From Spirochaetota bacterium (GTDB taxonomy: Bacteria; Spirochaetota; Spirochaetia; Treponematales; Treponemataceae): a stretch of DNA of 64,000 nucleotides. The notes beneath the pieces were generated by a model, which searched no databases, was not told where the DNA came from, and saw only the letters and a program-made list of their open reading frames with translations. This document shows, one piece after another, positions 42,436 to 50,612 of this stretch. Positions within the stretch are counted from its first letter, which is position 1. The number at the start of each line of letters is the position of its first letter. Location of the stretch: assembly GCA_023398165.1 (NCBI GenBank), contig JAEWSQ010000011.1, positions 1-64,000 on the forward strand. Reading direction: 5' to 3'. Made by a program: the position numbers and the translations under genes.

Positions 42436-43569
42436 TTACTGAACGGATTTTAGAAATACCGATTCTATCTTATCATATATTTTTGTACCGTTATCTGAAT
42501 TGGTTAATACTACGAGTCCTCTGCCTGATGATATATCAATTCCATACGTACATTGCCATCCGAAATTGGATCCTCCGTGTGAAATAAATGCACTCCCATT
42601 CTCAAGATTCCTGATGCAGTATCCCGTTCCGTAGAAAACAGTATTATCAACTTGTATTAGGGGAGTTAGAAAATTTTCATAGCTTTCTTGTGAGATTATT
42701 TTTCCCTGATAATCAGGTTCAAACTGCAGATGATACATTTCATTAAGAACACGGGCTAAATCGCCGGCGGTTGTATATAAGCCGGCTGCAGCCTTTTCGG
42801 TAAAAAGATAGTTTGGAATTTCGATACCCAGAACATTGTATGGTTTTGCAAGATGAGAAAGATCAACCTCCCCGTATTCAAAAGTGCTTGAATTCATCCC
42901 GAGAGGAATTAAAACAGCATTATTCATGTAACTGCAGTATCCGGAAGGCGTTATTTCTTCCATCATCAGCTGCATGAAAGTATAACCGCCTCCTGAATAA
43001 GAAAATTTGCTGCCCGGCTTATAAATAGTTTTTACTTCAACACTTCCGCTTTTACCGGACAATGATTCTTCAAGAGATGGAAGCGGATTTTTATCAGGAT
43101 GATAACCGGCATACCCGTGCAGATTTAATCCTGCACAATGGGACATAGCTCTTCTGATTGTGACACCGCTTTCATCAAAACGGGTATCAGGTAATGTCCA
43201 GCGTTTAACATGGCTTTGTACAGAGTCATCGAGAGAAATAAGACCGCTTTCTGCAAGTGCAAGGAGTCCCCATGCGGTAACACTTTTTGAAACCGAGGCT
43301 ACCTGAAAGATAGTATTAGTGTCGGCGGGAACTTTATTTTTCCAGTCGGCAAAACCAAATGCTTTTTCATATATAATCTCTCCGTTTTCTACTAGAGCTA
43401 TCTGTACTGCAGGATTTAAAAAGGTAATCATGCCGGGGACAGTTTCATCTAAATAACCCGGCAGGGATTTAAAATCTATAGTATCTTTTAAAGACAAATC
43501 AGAAGAACATCCGCATACAATAACAGAAATCATTATGCAGCAGACTACAGAAAAGCAGTATTTTTTCAC
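42436..43569 (-). CDS. Serine hydrolase lipoprotein, class C beta-lactamase fold
   Basis: A 377-residue exported protein. The signal VKKYCFSVVCCIMISVIVCG ends in the lipobox VCGC, so it should be lipid-anchored. The serine acyl-enzyme motif S-x-x-K is SVSK (about residue 93, QVASVSKSVTAWGLL), the second element is YSGGGYTFMQLM in place of Y-x-N, and HGGSNFGWQC is the KTG-like third element. Such proteins are peptidases, esterases or penicillin-binding relatives; true beta-lactamase activity is doubtful with YSG. GTG follows GGAGG. Confidence 0.8.
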   Translation of the reverse strand: MKKYCFSVVCCIMISVIVCGCSSDLSLKDTIDFKSLPGYLDETVPGMITFLNPAVQIALVENGEIIYEKAFGFADWKNKVPADTNTIFQVASVSKSVTAWGLLALAESGLISLDDSVQSHVKRWTLPDTRFDESGVTIRRAMSHCAGLNLHGYAGYHPDKNPLPSLEESLSGKSGSVEVKTIYKPGSKFSYSGGGYTFMQLMMEEITPSGYCSYMNNAVLIPLGMNSSTFEYGEVDLSHLAKPYNVLGIEIPNYLFTEKAAAGLYTTAGDLARVLNEMYHLQFEPDYQGKIISQESYENFLTPLIQVDNTVFYGTGYCIRNLENGSAFISHGGSNFGWQCTYGIDISSGRGLVVLTNSDNGTKIYDKIESVFLKSVQ

Positions 43570-43755
43570 TTGCGCCTCCAGGTATGTTGATTATGACACA
43601 TATAGGGAATGGAAGTGTTCCAGTTGTCATAAAGTCAGGGAAGAATACGTATTATGAGGTGATACATAAGCAGCGGATTACGGTCTCATTCATTGAGGAA
43701 TTTATGGTGTCCTTTGGATGTACATAAACGATACAACTAGTGGCAGGAATGTAAA

Positions 43756-43783
43756 TTAATAGAACGAACGTTCGTTCTATTAA
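43756..43783. promoter_or_regulatory. Perfect 28-bp palindrome, TetR-type operator
   Basis: The half-site TTAATAGAACGAAC is followed by its exact reverse complement. GAACGAACGTTCGTTC is the core of many operators bound by TetR-family repressors, which often lie beside their own gene. No TetR gene occurs in this window; the neighbours are a serine hydrolase (minus) and metE (plus). Perfect symmetry over 28 bp implies selection, but the regulator is not known. Confidence 0.55.
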
Positions 43784-43957
43784 AGATAACTTGTGATCTT
43801 CCCAATCAAGATATTTACCTCTGTTTCCCCGTAGCCTCTTCGCTTTACGTAGTCTATAGCGCTCTCATTATTCTAACCAACTCCAGTTCCCTACTTTGCA
43901 CTTTTTATAACCTTTTCGTATACTCCGTTCTTTTCGTGTATTTTGTGTTTTTCTTTT

Positions 43958-44027
43958 GTTATAGTAAAAAACTATAACTAACCATATAAAAATAGTATTA
44001 TGCTTTAATTAAATAATCTCATATAAT
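43958..44027 (+). promoter_or_regulatory. MET-box-like palindrome and metE promoter
   Basis: GTTATAGT-N5-ACTATAAC (43958-43978) agrees with the MtaR MET-box of streptococci as I recall it (TATAGTTT-S-AAACTATA), at 14 of 17 positions. TATAAT at 44022-44027 predicts a start near 44034, putting the palindrome centre at about -66, the position used by LysR activators. The -35 (TATGCT) is poor, as for an activator-dependent promoter. A LysR gene lies upstream. Confidence 0.65.
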
Positions 44028-44051
44028 CACTTCTAGATATGGAGGTGAACT

Positions 44052-46310
44052 ATGAAAACAGCAGTTATCGGGTTTCCGAGAATAGGTGAAAAGAGGGAAC
44101 TGAAGAAGGCGGAGGAACTGTATTTCTCCGGTGAAGCATCAGAAACTGAACTTCTTAGCTGTGCATCAGAACTGAGAAAAAAGCACTGGCTTGTGCAGAA
44201 AGATGCCGGTATTGATTATATCAGTTCAAATGATTTTTCTTTATACGATACTTTTTTGGATACTGCAGTAATGCTCGGTTTAATTCCCTCACGTTATAAG
44301 GATGCACGACTCAGTGAACTGGATACTTATTTTGCACTCGCCCGCGGATATCAGAAAGATACTATCGACTTAAAACCTCTTTCCATGAAAAAGTGGTTTA
44401 CCACTAACTATCATTACATAGTGCCGGAAATTTCAGATAATTCTAAGTTCTTCATAAACTGTAAAAAAATAATTACAGAATATAATGAAGCAAAAGATCT
44501 GGGCATTACTACTGTGCCGTATATCCATGGGCCGTTTACATTCTTAAAAAAATCACACTTCACCGGAAGCAAAGGAGCGGTTGATTTTGCACAGGCTGCA
44601 GCTCAGGCTTATAGAGAAGTGCTCAACACTCTAAGCTCACACGGTATTACTCTTGTCCGTTTTGAGGAGAGTTATCTCTGTGAAGATTTATCAGAAGAAG
44701 ATTGCGTTTTTTTTAAAAGCATCTATTCGAAACTATTTGCTTCCCGGATTGATACAGGAATTATTCTTCAGACATCGTTCGGCGACACGCGCGATATTTA
44801 TAAGGAACTCATTCAGTTTCCGTTTAGAGGATTCGGTGCTGATTTTGTAGAAGGGGAGGAAACGCTTTCTCTCATTGAGAGATTCGGATTTCCAAAGAAT
44901 ACAGTTCTCTTTGCAGGTCTTGTGTACGGTAAAAATATCTGGAAAAACAATTATGAAAAAACATTGAAATTAATTACTGAACTTAAAAAGTATACCAGCA
45001 AAATCGTACTATCAACATCCTGTTCACTTCTTCATGTTCCGTATACTGTCGAAAATGAAGGCTCTCTTCCTCAAAACATCACAAAGCATTTTTCTTTTGC
45101 AGAGGAAAAACTTCAGGAATTACAAGCACTGTCTCAATTAGCAGAGTCACAAGACTTTACGCAGGAGCAGCTGTACAAGACCAATGTACAAAACAGAAAT
45201 CGGGATACATCGGTCACCAGAAAGATTCCGGAAGATATTGATAAAAAACTGAACCGTACTTCAAACAGAAATGTAAGGCGGGAAGTGCAGAAACAAATTT
45301 TTAATCTTCCAGTTCTTCCAACTACGACAATCGGATCTTTCCCTCAAAATGCGGAACTAAAAAAACTGCGCAGGGATCTTAAAAACGGAACCGTTACTAA
45401 CGGGGAATATGAAAATACAATAAAAGAAAACATTTCAAAGTGCATTGCTCTTCAGGAAAGGCTGGGGCTCGATGTACTTGTGCACGGTGAATATGAACGA
45501 AACGATATGGCCGAATACTTCGGTGAAAACCTCGAAGGCTTTGTCATTACTTCTTACGGCTGGGTCCAGTCATACGGCACCAGGTGCGTTAAACCTCCCA
45601 TAATTTATTCTGATATTTCGCGTTCCGGCGATATTACAGTTAAGTGGATTACCTATGCACAAAGTCTTACTGCTAAGCCTGTAAAGGGTATGCTCACCGG
45701 ACCTGCTACAATCGTCAACTGGTCGTTCCCCTGTGATGATATTCCCAATGAAGTTTCCGCATATCAGATTGCCGAGGCTCTTCGGGAGGAAGTTTTATCG
45801 CTTGAAAAAAACGGAATCTCTATGATCCAGATTGATGAGGCGGCTCTAAAAGAAAGGCTTCCGCTTAGAAAAAACGACTGGAACAAAAAATATCTGGATT
45901 GGGCGGTTAACGCATTCAGATACTGTTCAAGCGGTGTTAAAGACGCAACGCAGATTCATACTCATATGTGCTACAGCGAGTTTATGAATATTATTGGTCA
46001 TATTGATAACCTCGATGCCGATGTTATCACTTTTGAAGCTTCCCGTTCCGGTCTCGATATTCTTATTCCCCTAAAAGAACATAATTTTCAAACGCAGACG
46101 GGTCCCGGTGTGTACGATATTCACTCGAGCAGGATTCCGTCTGCCGGTGAAATTGAGGAGTGTATTGCAAAAATTTGTAGCGTGCTTCCCATAGACTCTT
46201 TATGGATAAACCCTGACTGCGGTTTAAAAACAAGAAAAGATGAAGAAGCTGGTAAAGCGCTTGAGGCAATGATCGAAGCAGTGAAGAGGACAAGGAGTCT
46301 ATATGAATAA
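44052..46310 (+). CDS. metE: Cobalamin-independent methionine synthase
   Basis: A 752-residue enzyme transferring the methyl of 5-methyl-tetrahydropteroyl-polyglutamate to homocysteine. The N-terminal barrel has GFPRIGEKRELKKAEELYFS, and the C-terminal catalytic barrel has TTTIGSFPQNAELKKLRRDL, VHGEYERNDMAEYFGE and zinc ligands in QIHTHMCYSEF, ITFEASRSG and INPDCGLKTR. Length is typical. GGAGGTG precedes the ATG. It overlaps metF by 8 nt, so methyl donor and synthase are made together. Regulation by the LysR regulator and palindrome upstream is probable. Confidence 0.95.
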   Translation: MKTAVIGFPRIGEKRELKKAEELYFSGEASETELLSCASELRKKHWLVQKDAGIDYISSNDFSLYDTFLDTAVMLGLIPSRYKDARLSELDTYFALARGYQKDTIDLKPLSMKKWFTTNYHYIVPEISDNSKFFINCKKIITEYNEAKDLGITTVPYIHGPFTFLKKSHFTGSKGAVDFAQAAAQAYREVLNTLSSHGITLVRFEESYLCEDLSEEDCVFFKSIYSKLFASRIDTGIILQTSFGDTRDIYKELIQFPFRGFGADFVEGEETLSLIERFGFPKNTVLFAGLVYGKNIWKNNYEKTLKLITELKKYTSKIVLSTSCSLLHVPYTVENEGSLPQNITKHFSFAEEKLQELQALSQLAESQDFTQEQLYKTNVQNRNRDTSVTRKIPEDIDKKLNRTSNRNVRREVQKQIFNLPVLPTTTIGSFPQNAELKKLRRDLKNGTVTNGEYENTIKENISKCIALQERLGLDVLVHGEYERNDMAEYFGENLEGFVITSYGWVQSYGTRCVKPPIIYSDISRSGDITVKWITYAQSLTAKPVKGMLTGPATIVNWSFPCDDIPNEVSAYQIAEALREEVLSLEKNGISMIQIDEAALKERLPLRKNDWNKKYLDWAVNAFRYCSSGVKDATQIHTHMCYSEFMNIIGHIDNLDADVITFEASRSGLDILIPLKEHNFQTQTGPGVYDIHSSRIPSAGEIEECIAKICSVLPIDSLWINPDCGLKTRKDEEAGKALEAMIEAVKRTRSLYE

Positions 46311-47124
46311 TAGAATTTCATTTGAAATATTTCCTCCCCGCAAAACTGAAGCGCTTGAAAATATCGATGTGCTTTTAAAAGATCTTTGTGATTTGTCCCC
46401 TGAATATATCAGTGTGACATTCGGCGCGGGCGGAACTTCGGGGAAATCTTCCACAGTGAATATTGCTCAAAAAATTATCAATACGTACAAGACTCAAAGC
46501 ATGGTGCATGTGACCTGTCTTCATCAGACCAAAGCTGATATTGACTCATTATGTGAGGAGTTTATATCAGCTGGAGTTGACAATGTGCTTGCACTTCGGG
46601 GAGACAAACAGGAGGACAGAATAGAATGCAATGACTTTATGTATGCAAGCGATCTTATTACGTATCTTAAAGAAACGTACAAGTTTACTATCTGGGCTGC
46701 CTGCTACCCCGAAGGGCATGTGGAATCGAAAAATCTGGACGATGATATATCTGCATTGGTATATAAAGTTTCCTGCGGTGCGGACAGACTCATAAGTCAG
46801 CTGTTTTTTAACACCGATGCGTTTTGTTCATTTATCTCAAAAGCACGTTCCAAAGGCATTTCAATTCCCATAGATGCAGGAATTATGCCTGTGCTCGATG
46901 CCTCCCGCGTAAAGCGGATGGTATCCATGTCGAATGCAAAAATCCCCGGTTCTCTAGCTTCTCTGATTGAAAAATATGAACACGATGCAGTTTCCATGTA
47001 CAAAGCCGGTATTGAATATGCGGCTCATCAGATTCAGGATGTCAGACGTAAAACAGACTGCAGCATTCACCTGTATGTTATGAATAAGGCCGAAGCTGCC
47101 CGGGATATTCTTGCCTTACTGTAA
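46303..47124 (+). CDS. metF: 5,10-methylenetetrahydrofolate reductase
   Basis: A 273-residue FAD-dependent TIM-barrel enzyme reducing methylene-THF to methyl-THF, the donor for metE. ISFEIFPPRKTEALENIDVL has the catalytic Glu, ISVTFGAGGTSGKSSTVNIA binds folate, and VHVTCLHQTKADID, NVLALRGDK, AACYPEGHVES, RLISQLFFNTDAF and IPIDAGIMPVLDAS follow in family order. It starts inside the metE 3' end, after AAGGAG. Confidence 0.93.
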   Translation: MNNRISFEIFPPRKTEALENIDVLLKDLCDLSPEYISVTFGAGGTSGKSSTVNIAQKIINTYKTQSMVHVTCLHQTKADIDSLCEEFISAGVDNVLALRGDKQEDRIECNDFMYASDLITYLKETYKFTIWAACYPEGHVESKNLDDDISALVYKVSCGADRLISQLFFNTDAFCSFISKARSKGISIPIDAGIMPVLDASRVKRMVSMSNAKIPGSLASLIEKYEHDAVSMYKAGIEYAAHQIQDVRRKTDCSIHLYVMNKAEAARDILALL

Positions 47125-47191
47125 AAATGTTCTGTACAAATCTTTTTCTACAGGTGTATACTCGTATATATCAGTTAAGAAAGAGGTATAT

Positions 47192-48010
47192 ATGAAAAAT
47201 GCATCGCTTAAGGAAATAAGGGCGGCATGCTTCAGCGTCGCTGCTCTCGATTTTTTTCCGCTTCTTAATCAGTCCTATGCCGGCGGTAATTCACTTAATC
47301 AATCTGTCCGTTTCTCTCTTGCAGGATACTCTGCAAGTTTTATAGGAGCTCTTGGTAATGATGAGGCAGGATTAAAAATACTTAATCTTCTGCACAAAGC
47401 GGACGTTGACACGTCTCATACGGTTACGCTTCCGGGAAAAACCGCATCAAACAGAATTATCAACGACAAGCACGGGGAACGTTTCGGGGAGGAAGGGGCA
47501 TGGGACAGCGGTGTGTATGACAGTTTCCTGTTGAGTACATCAGACTGGGATTATATAAAAGACTTTTCTATTTGGGCAACACATGCAAACGGCGCCAATT
47601 ATGATGCGGCTCTCAAACATAAGAAAGAACATAATTTTTTGTCAGTAGATTTCCTCCACTTTAATACCTATGAACTTCTGGAAAAAGGTCTTGATAGTAT
47701 TGATATTGCCTATTTCGGAGGAACTGAGAATATGGAAGACGATTTATGCCGCATCTCTAAGAAAACAAAGACAATACTTGTTTTAACACTTGGTGCGAAG
47801 GGGAGCATCGCTTTTGTAAAGGGAAAATCATACCGGCAGAGTGCGCTGGCCATTGATAAAGTGATTGATACAACGGGCTGCGGCGATGCTTTCCAGGCCG
47901 GCTGTACGGCATCCTTTGTAAAAAACCGTTCAATAGAAAAAGCCTTGCTTGAAGGTGCTGTCCAGGGGCGCACTGCGGCATCCCACTACGGCGGTGTTCC
48001 TTGGCTGTAG
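47192..48010 (+). CDS. PfkB-family kinase, fructoselysine 6-kinase-like
   Basis: A 272-residue ribokinase-fold sugar kinase. FPLLNQSYAGGNSLNQSVRF has the substrate GGN-x-N motif, LTLGAKGSIAF binds nucleotide, and DTTGCGDAFQAGCTASFV is PfkB signature 2 with the catalytic Asp. HYGGVPW at the end resembles the YHGAW tail of FrlD, the kinase acting on fructoselysine, an Amadori product. ATG at 47192 has AGAGG in front; an in-frame start inside metF is rejected. No frlB deglycase is seen next to it, so the substrate is uncertain. Confidence 0.75.
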   Translation: MKNASLKEIRAACFSVAALDFFPLLNQSYAGGNSLNQSVRFSLAGYSASFIGALGNDEAGLKILNLLHKADVDTSHTVTLPGKTASNRIINDKHGERFGEEGAWDSGVYDSFLLSTSDWDYIKDFSIWATHANGANYDAALKHKKEHNFLSVDFLHFNTYELLEKGLDSIDIAYFGGTENMEDDLCRISKKTKTILVLTLGAKGSIAFVKGKSYRQSALAIDKVIDTTGCGDAFQAGCTASFVKNRSIEKALLEGAVQGRTAASHYGGVPWL

Positions 48011-48705
48011 GATGGGTAAAAAAGAATGCTCTTCTACTAAGTTTTTACAAGCAGAACTGTTTTTTTATAGTATTAATATGCTTTGTATGGGGTGTTTTCT
48101 ATACTGGTATATACGTATGCCGGAATAGCTTTACCTTCCGCAGTCTGGGTTTTTTTCAGCAGGTTCTAATTCTCTGCATGTATTACGGATTACAGGTGCT
48201 GAGTCTCATGTATATCAAAAAAAAGAGTATTATAGACAGTACGTGCGGCTATATGCTCATGAATACTCTGTACGCAGTATTCCTTTCTTTAGCGTTTTAT
48301 ACAATCGTATGGTATATATCAGTTTTCATTTCTTTTATAGGGATTTCAGCTGCGAAGCAAATTGGAATAACAAATAGAATACTATTGCTGTCAGTTAAGT
48401 TTTTGCCCATCGGTGCTGCCGTATACCTGCTGCAGCACATCTACGATGCTGTTTTATGTAGTAAAAACAATACAAGCATCAAAGATTTTCTTCACCGTTA
48501 TGCCGTATCGTATGCAAAATTTTCAATACTGACACTCGTATGCTTTTTTCTCAGCTGCATTAAAATGCTTCTGCTGTATTACCGGTTTACCTGTATAAGC
48601 AGTCTAATTATTGTTATAACAGCAGATGTTCTGTACATTTTTTTATCTGCAGCAATGATGCACCGGTATGTAAAAATATGGGCGATAGCGGGTTTGAACC
48701 ACTGA
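48001..48705 (+). CDS. Membrane protein of unknown function, overlapping a tRNA gene
   Basis: A 234-residue protein with six membrane helices (NCFFIVLICFVWGVFYTGIY, LGFFQQVLILCMYYGLQVLS, AVFLSLAFYTIVWYISVFIS, ILLLSVKFLPIGAAVYLLQH, FSILTLVCFFLSCIKMLLLY and SSLIIVITADVLYIFLSAAM). No family recognised. The TTG start overlaps the kinase stop by 10 nt; a ribosome site is not clear, so the start is uncertain. The last eight codons and the stop lie in the antisense strand of tRNA-Val. Confidence 0.5.
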   Translation: MAVGWVKKNALLLSFYKQNCFFIVLICFVWGVFYTGIYVCRNSFTFRSLGFFQQVLILCMYYGLQVLSLMYIKKKSIIDSTCGYMLMNTLYAVFLSLAFYTIVWYISVFISFIGISAAKQIGITNRILLLSVKFLPIGAAVYLLQHIYDAVLCSKNNTSIKDFLHRYAVSYAKFSILTLVCFFLSCIKMLLLYYRFTCISSLIIVITADVLYIFLSAAMMHRYVKIWAIAGLNH

Positions 48706-48751
48706 CCCTCTGGTTGTGACCCAGATGCTCTCCCAGCTGAGCTAATCGCCC
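48679..48751 (-). tRNA. tRNA-Val (anticodon CAC)
   Basis: On the minus strand a cloverleaf is complete: acceptor GGGCGAT with ATCGCCC, D-arm GCTC...GAGC, anticodon arm TCTGG-GTCACAA-CCAGA with U33 and anticodon CAC, and a T-arm ending GTTCAAA. The 72 nt plus discriminator A do not encode CCA. Minus-strand T-rich sequence follows it. It overlaps the 3' end of the plus-strand membrane protein gene by 27 nt. Confidence 0.93.
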
Positions 48752-48847
48752 TTAACAAAAACCATTATATGGTTCGGGAGGGGGAAAGTCAATTCTGTTT
48801 TGAAAAAAAATATACAATACAGATGTTTAGTATTATTCAAATTTACT

Positions 48848-48875
48848 TGTTTTTTTCTGTGATTGGCTGTATTAT
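48848..48875 (+). promoter_or_regulatory. Promoter of the class III cyclase gene, leaderless placement
   Basis: TTGTTT (48848-48853), 16-nt spacer, TATTAT (48870-48875) preceded by TG, then six bases to the ATG at 48882. There is no purine-rich ribosome site, so transcription and translation would start at the same base. Confidence 0.55.
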
Positions 48876-48881
48876 TTACCA

Positions 48882-50612
48882 ATGGAACAGAAAGACTATC
48901 GATTGGCTGCAATCTTGTATACTGATATTGTCGGTTTTTCAAAGATGATGGGAGAAAATGAGGCTGAAACGCTTAGAATTCTCGATATTCATAACAAAAT
49001 AATTGAAAAAGCCGTTTCTCTTTTTCATGGAAAAGTCATCAAAACCATCGGCGATGCGTACATGGTAGATTTCCGCAATACTGTGGAAGCTCTTCAATGT
49101 GCTATAGAAATTCAGGAAAGACTGTATGAATATAACCAGTCATCGGAAGGCTATAAACTGCTTATCCGCATCGGTCTTCATCTGGGCGATATTTACTTTT
49201 ATGAAAAAGACGCTTTCGGAGAAGGAATTAATATTGCCGCCCGCCTTCAGTCATTTGCAAAACCCGGCTGCATCTGCTTTTCCCAGGATGTTTTTAATCA
49301 GGTCTTAAATAAAATAGATTTTCATGCGGAAAAACTTGGCCGTGTTTCATTGAAAAATATTGCAAAAGAAATCCATGCATACGAAATTGAAACGAAAAAT
49401 ACTGAATTTGACAAGGAAAAAACAAGCAGAAACAGGAAAATACTTCTTGATCCCATAGAAGTCGAAGAAAAAAATGAGGAACTCAAGAATACGGCAAAGA
49501 TGCATTCGGAATCCATAGCTCAAAATGAATCAATCCGGGAACAGAAGTCAGAAACCGTCACCTCAGAATCTGATGCTGCAAGTCAATCTGATTATGCCCA
49601 AATATATGGGAACAGCGGATTTGCAGAAAAGACAGAAACCCGCAATAGGGGAAGTTCATGCTGTGATGCGGAACATGAGGCCGGTGTTGAAGATGCTGTT
49701 GATGAGCTTGGACATGCAATCGAAACTATTGCAAGTGCTGCTGGAAAAAAGATAAACGATTTTTTTGAAAAGCTTGAGGGCGATAAATCAAAATCGGAAA
49801 AGACTTATTCGTCGTATTCCGGTTACTCCGGCAGATTCTCAAAAAGAAAGGAACAAAAAGAACAGAAGGTTAGCCCGGATGTAAAAATTGTTACCACCGA
49901 TTTTTCCCAGGCAAAAAGTCAGCATGATTGGGATTCATTCCATAAAGATTATGCAGAACTGCGGAAACAGAAAGCATCTCCGGGCGACTGGGATTTTGAA
50001 AAAATGGCAAAGAAGTCAAAGTCCTCATACTCAAAAGCGGTCACCGGCTTTATTGCTCATCTTTTAACATTCATGTTTGTCAATGCCTTATTGTGGTTTT
50101 TAAATATTGCAGCCTATACCAATAGGGATGCAATACTATCTCATATGGAAAAAGATGCAATTGAGTTTAATATTTCTTCCGATCAGAAAATGATGAAACT
50201 TAACGCTGTTATAACCAATGATAATTTTTTTCCGTGGGCCGGTATCATTACCTTTGCATGGGGTATCGGTATTATTGCAAATTTCTTTGACCTGGTTCTG
50301 GCTAAGAGAAAAATGAAAGAGCTTTTAAAAATTAATCCTCTTTCCGAATCGGAGTATTCATTGTACTTAAGAATTACAAGGCACCGGTCGGAAATGGTTC
50401 AACATTCGTGTTCGGCCTTCAGTGTCTCGTTTCTTCTTTTCTATATTAACGCTATTACAACAATGGCTTTTCCCTGGTTTGTAATACCCGCTGCCGTTCT
50501 TATCTTCTCCTGGCTGATTCATGCTGTTTTCTATTATCCGAAGAAACAGCAGCTTGTAAATGATTTATGTGAAATGAAAAAATGCGACCGTTGGAGCGAA
50601 CTATTCCTATGA
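48882..50612 (+). CDS. Class III adenylate/guanylate cyclase with C-terminal membrane domain
   Basis: A 576-residue protein. Residues 5-170 are a class III cyclase catalytic domain: AAILYTDIVGFSKMMGENEA (first metal Asp), GKVIKTIGDAYMVDF (second Asp, preceding Lys) and FGEGINIAARLQSF (Asn and Arg of the transition-state site). A polar, low-complexity linker of about 210 residues follows, rich in Ser, Glu and Lys. The C-terminal 190 residues hold four membrane helices in two pairs (FIAHLLTFMFVNALLWFLNI and FFPWAGIITFAWGIGIIANF; then two more), each like the 2TM module. The catalytic part must be cytoplasmic. ATG overlaps uvrA start by 4 nt. Whether the product is cAMP or cGMP is undecided. Confidence 0.85.
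   Translation: MEQKDYRLAAILYTDIVGFSKMMGENEAETLRILDIHNKIIEKAVSLFHGKVIKTIGDAYMVDFRNTVEALQCAIEIQERLYEYNQSSEGYKLLIRIGLHLGDIYFYEKDAFGEGINIAARLQSFAKPGCICFSQDVFNQVLNKIDFHAEKLGRVSLKNIAKEIHAYEIETKNTEFDKEKTSRNRKILLDPIEVEEKNEELKNTAKMHSESIAQNESIREQKSETVTSESDAASQSDYAQIYGNSGFAEKTETRNRGSSCCDAEHEAGVEDAVDELGHAIETIASAAGKKINDFFEKLEGDKSKSEKTYSSYSGYSGRFSKRKEQKEQKVSPDVKIVTTDFSQAKSQHDWDSFHKDYAELRKQKASPGDWDFEKMAKKSKSSYSKAVTGFIAHLLTFMFVNALLWFLNIAAYTNRDAILSHMEKDAIEFNISSDQKMMKLNAVITNDNFFPWAGIITFAWGIGIIANFFDLVLAKRKMKELLKINPLSESEYSLYLRITRHRSEMVQHSCSAFSVSFLLFYINAITTMAFPWFVIPAAVLIFSWLIHAVFYYPKKQQLVNDLCEMKKCDRWSELFL

Larger units (their letters stand above)
43570..44051. other. 482-nt regulatory gap before metE
   Basis: It holds a 28-bp perfect palindrome (43756-43783), a MET-box-like palindrome (43958-43978) and a -10 for metE (44022-44027), listed separately. 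A 44-codon frame from ATG at 43593 to TAA at 43727 (MTHIGNGSVPVVIKSGKNTY...) has no ribosome site or recognisable family; it may be noise or a gene scrap. I see nothing supported between 43790 and 43950. Confidence 0.5.

Noticed and set aside
43593..43727. 44-codon reading frame between the serine hydrolase and metE
   Set aside because: No Shine-Dalgarno, no known family and no clear promoter; kept only as a note in the gap entry.
43784..44051. SAM or cobalamin riboswitch in front of metE
   Set aside because: The predicted transcription start is only about 18 nt before the metE ATG, leaving no room, and no riboswitch core sequence is recognisable.
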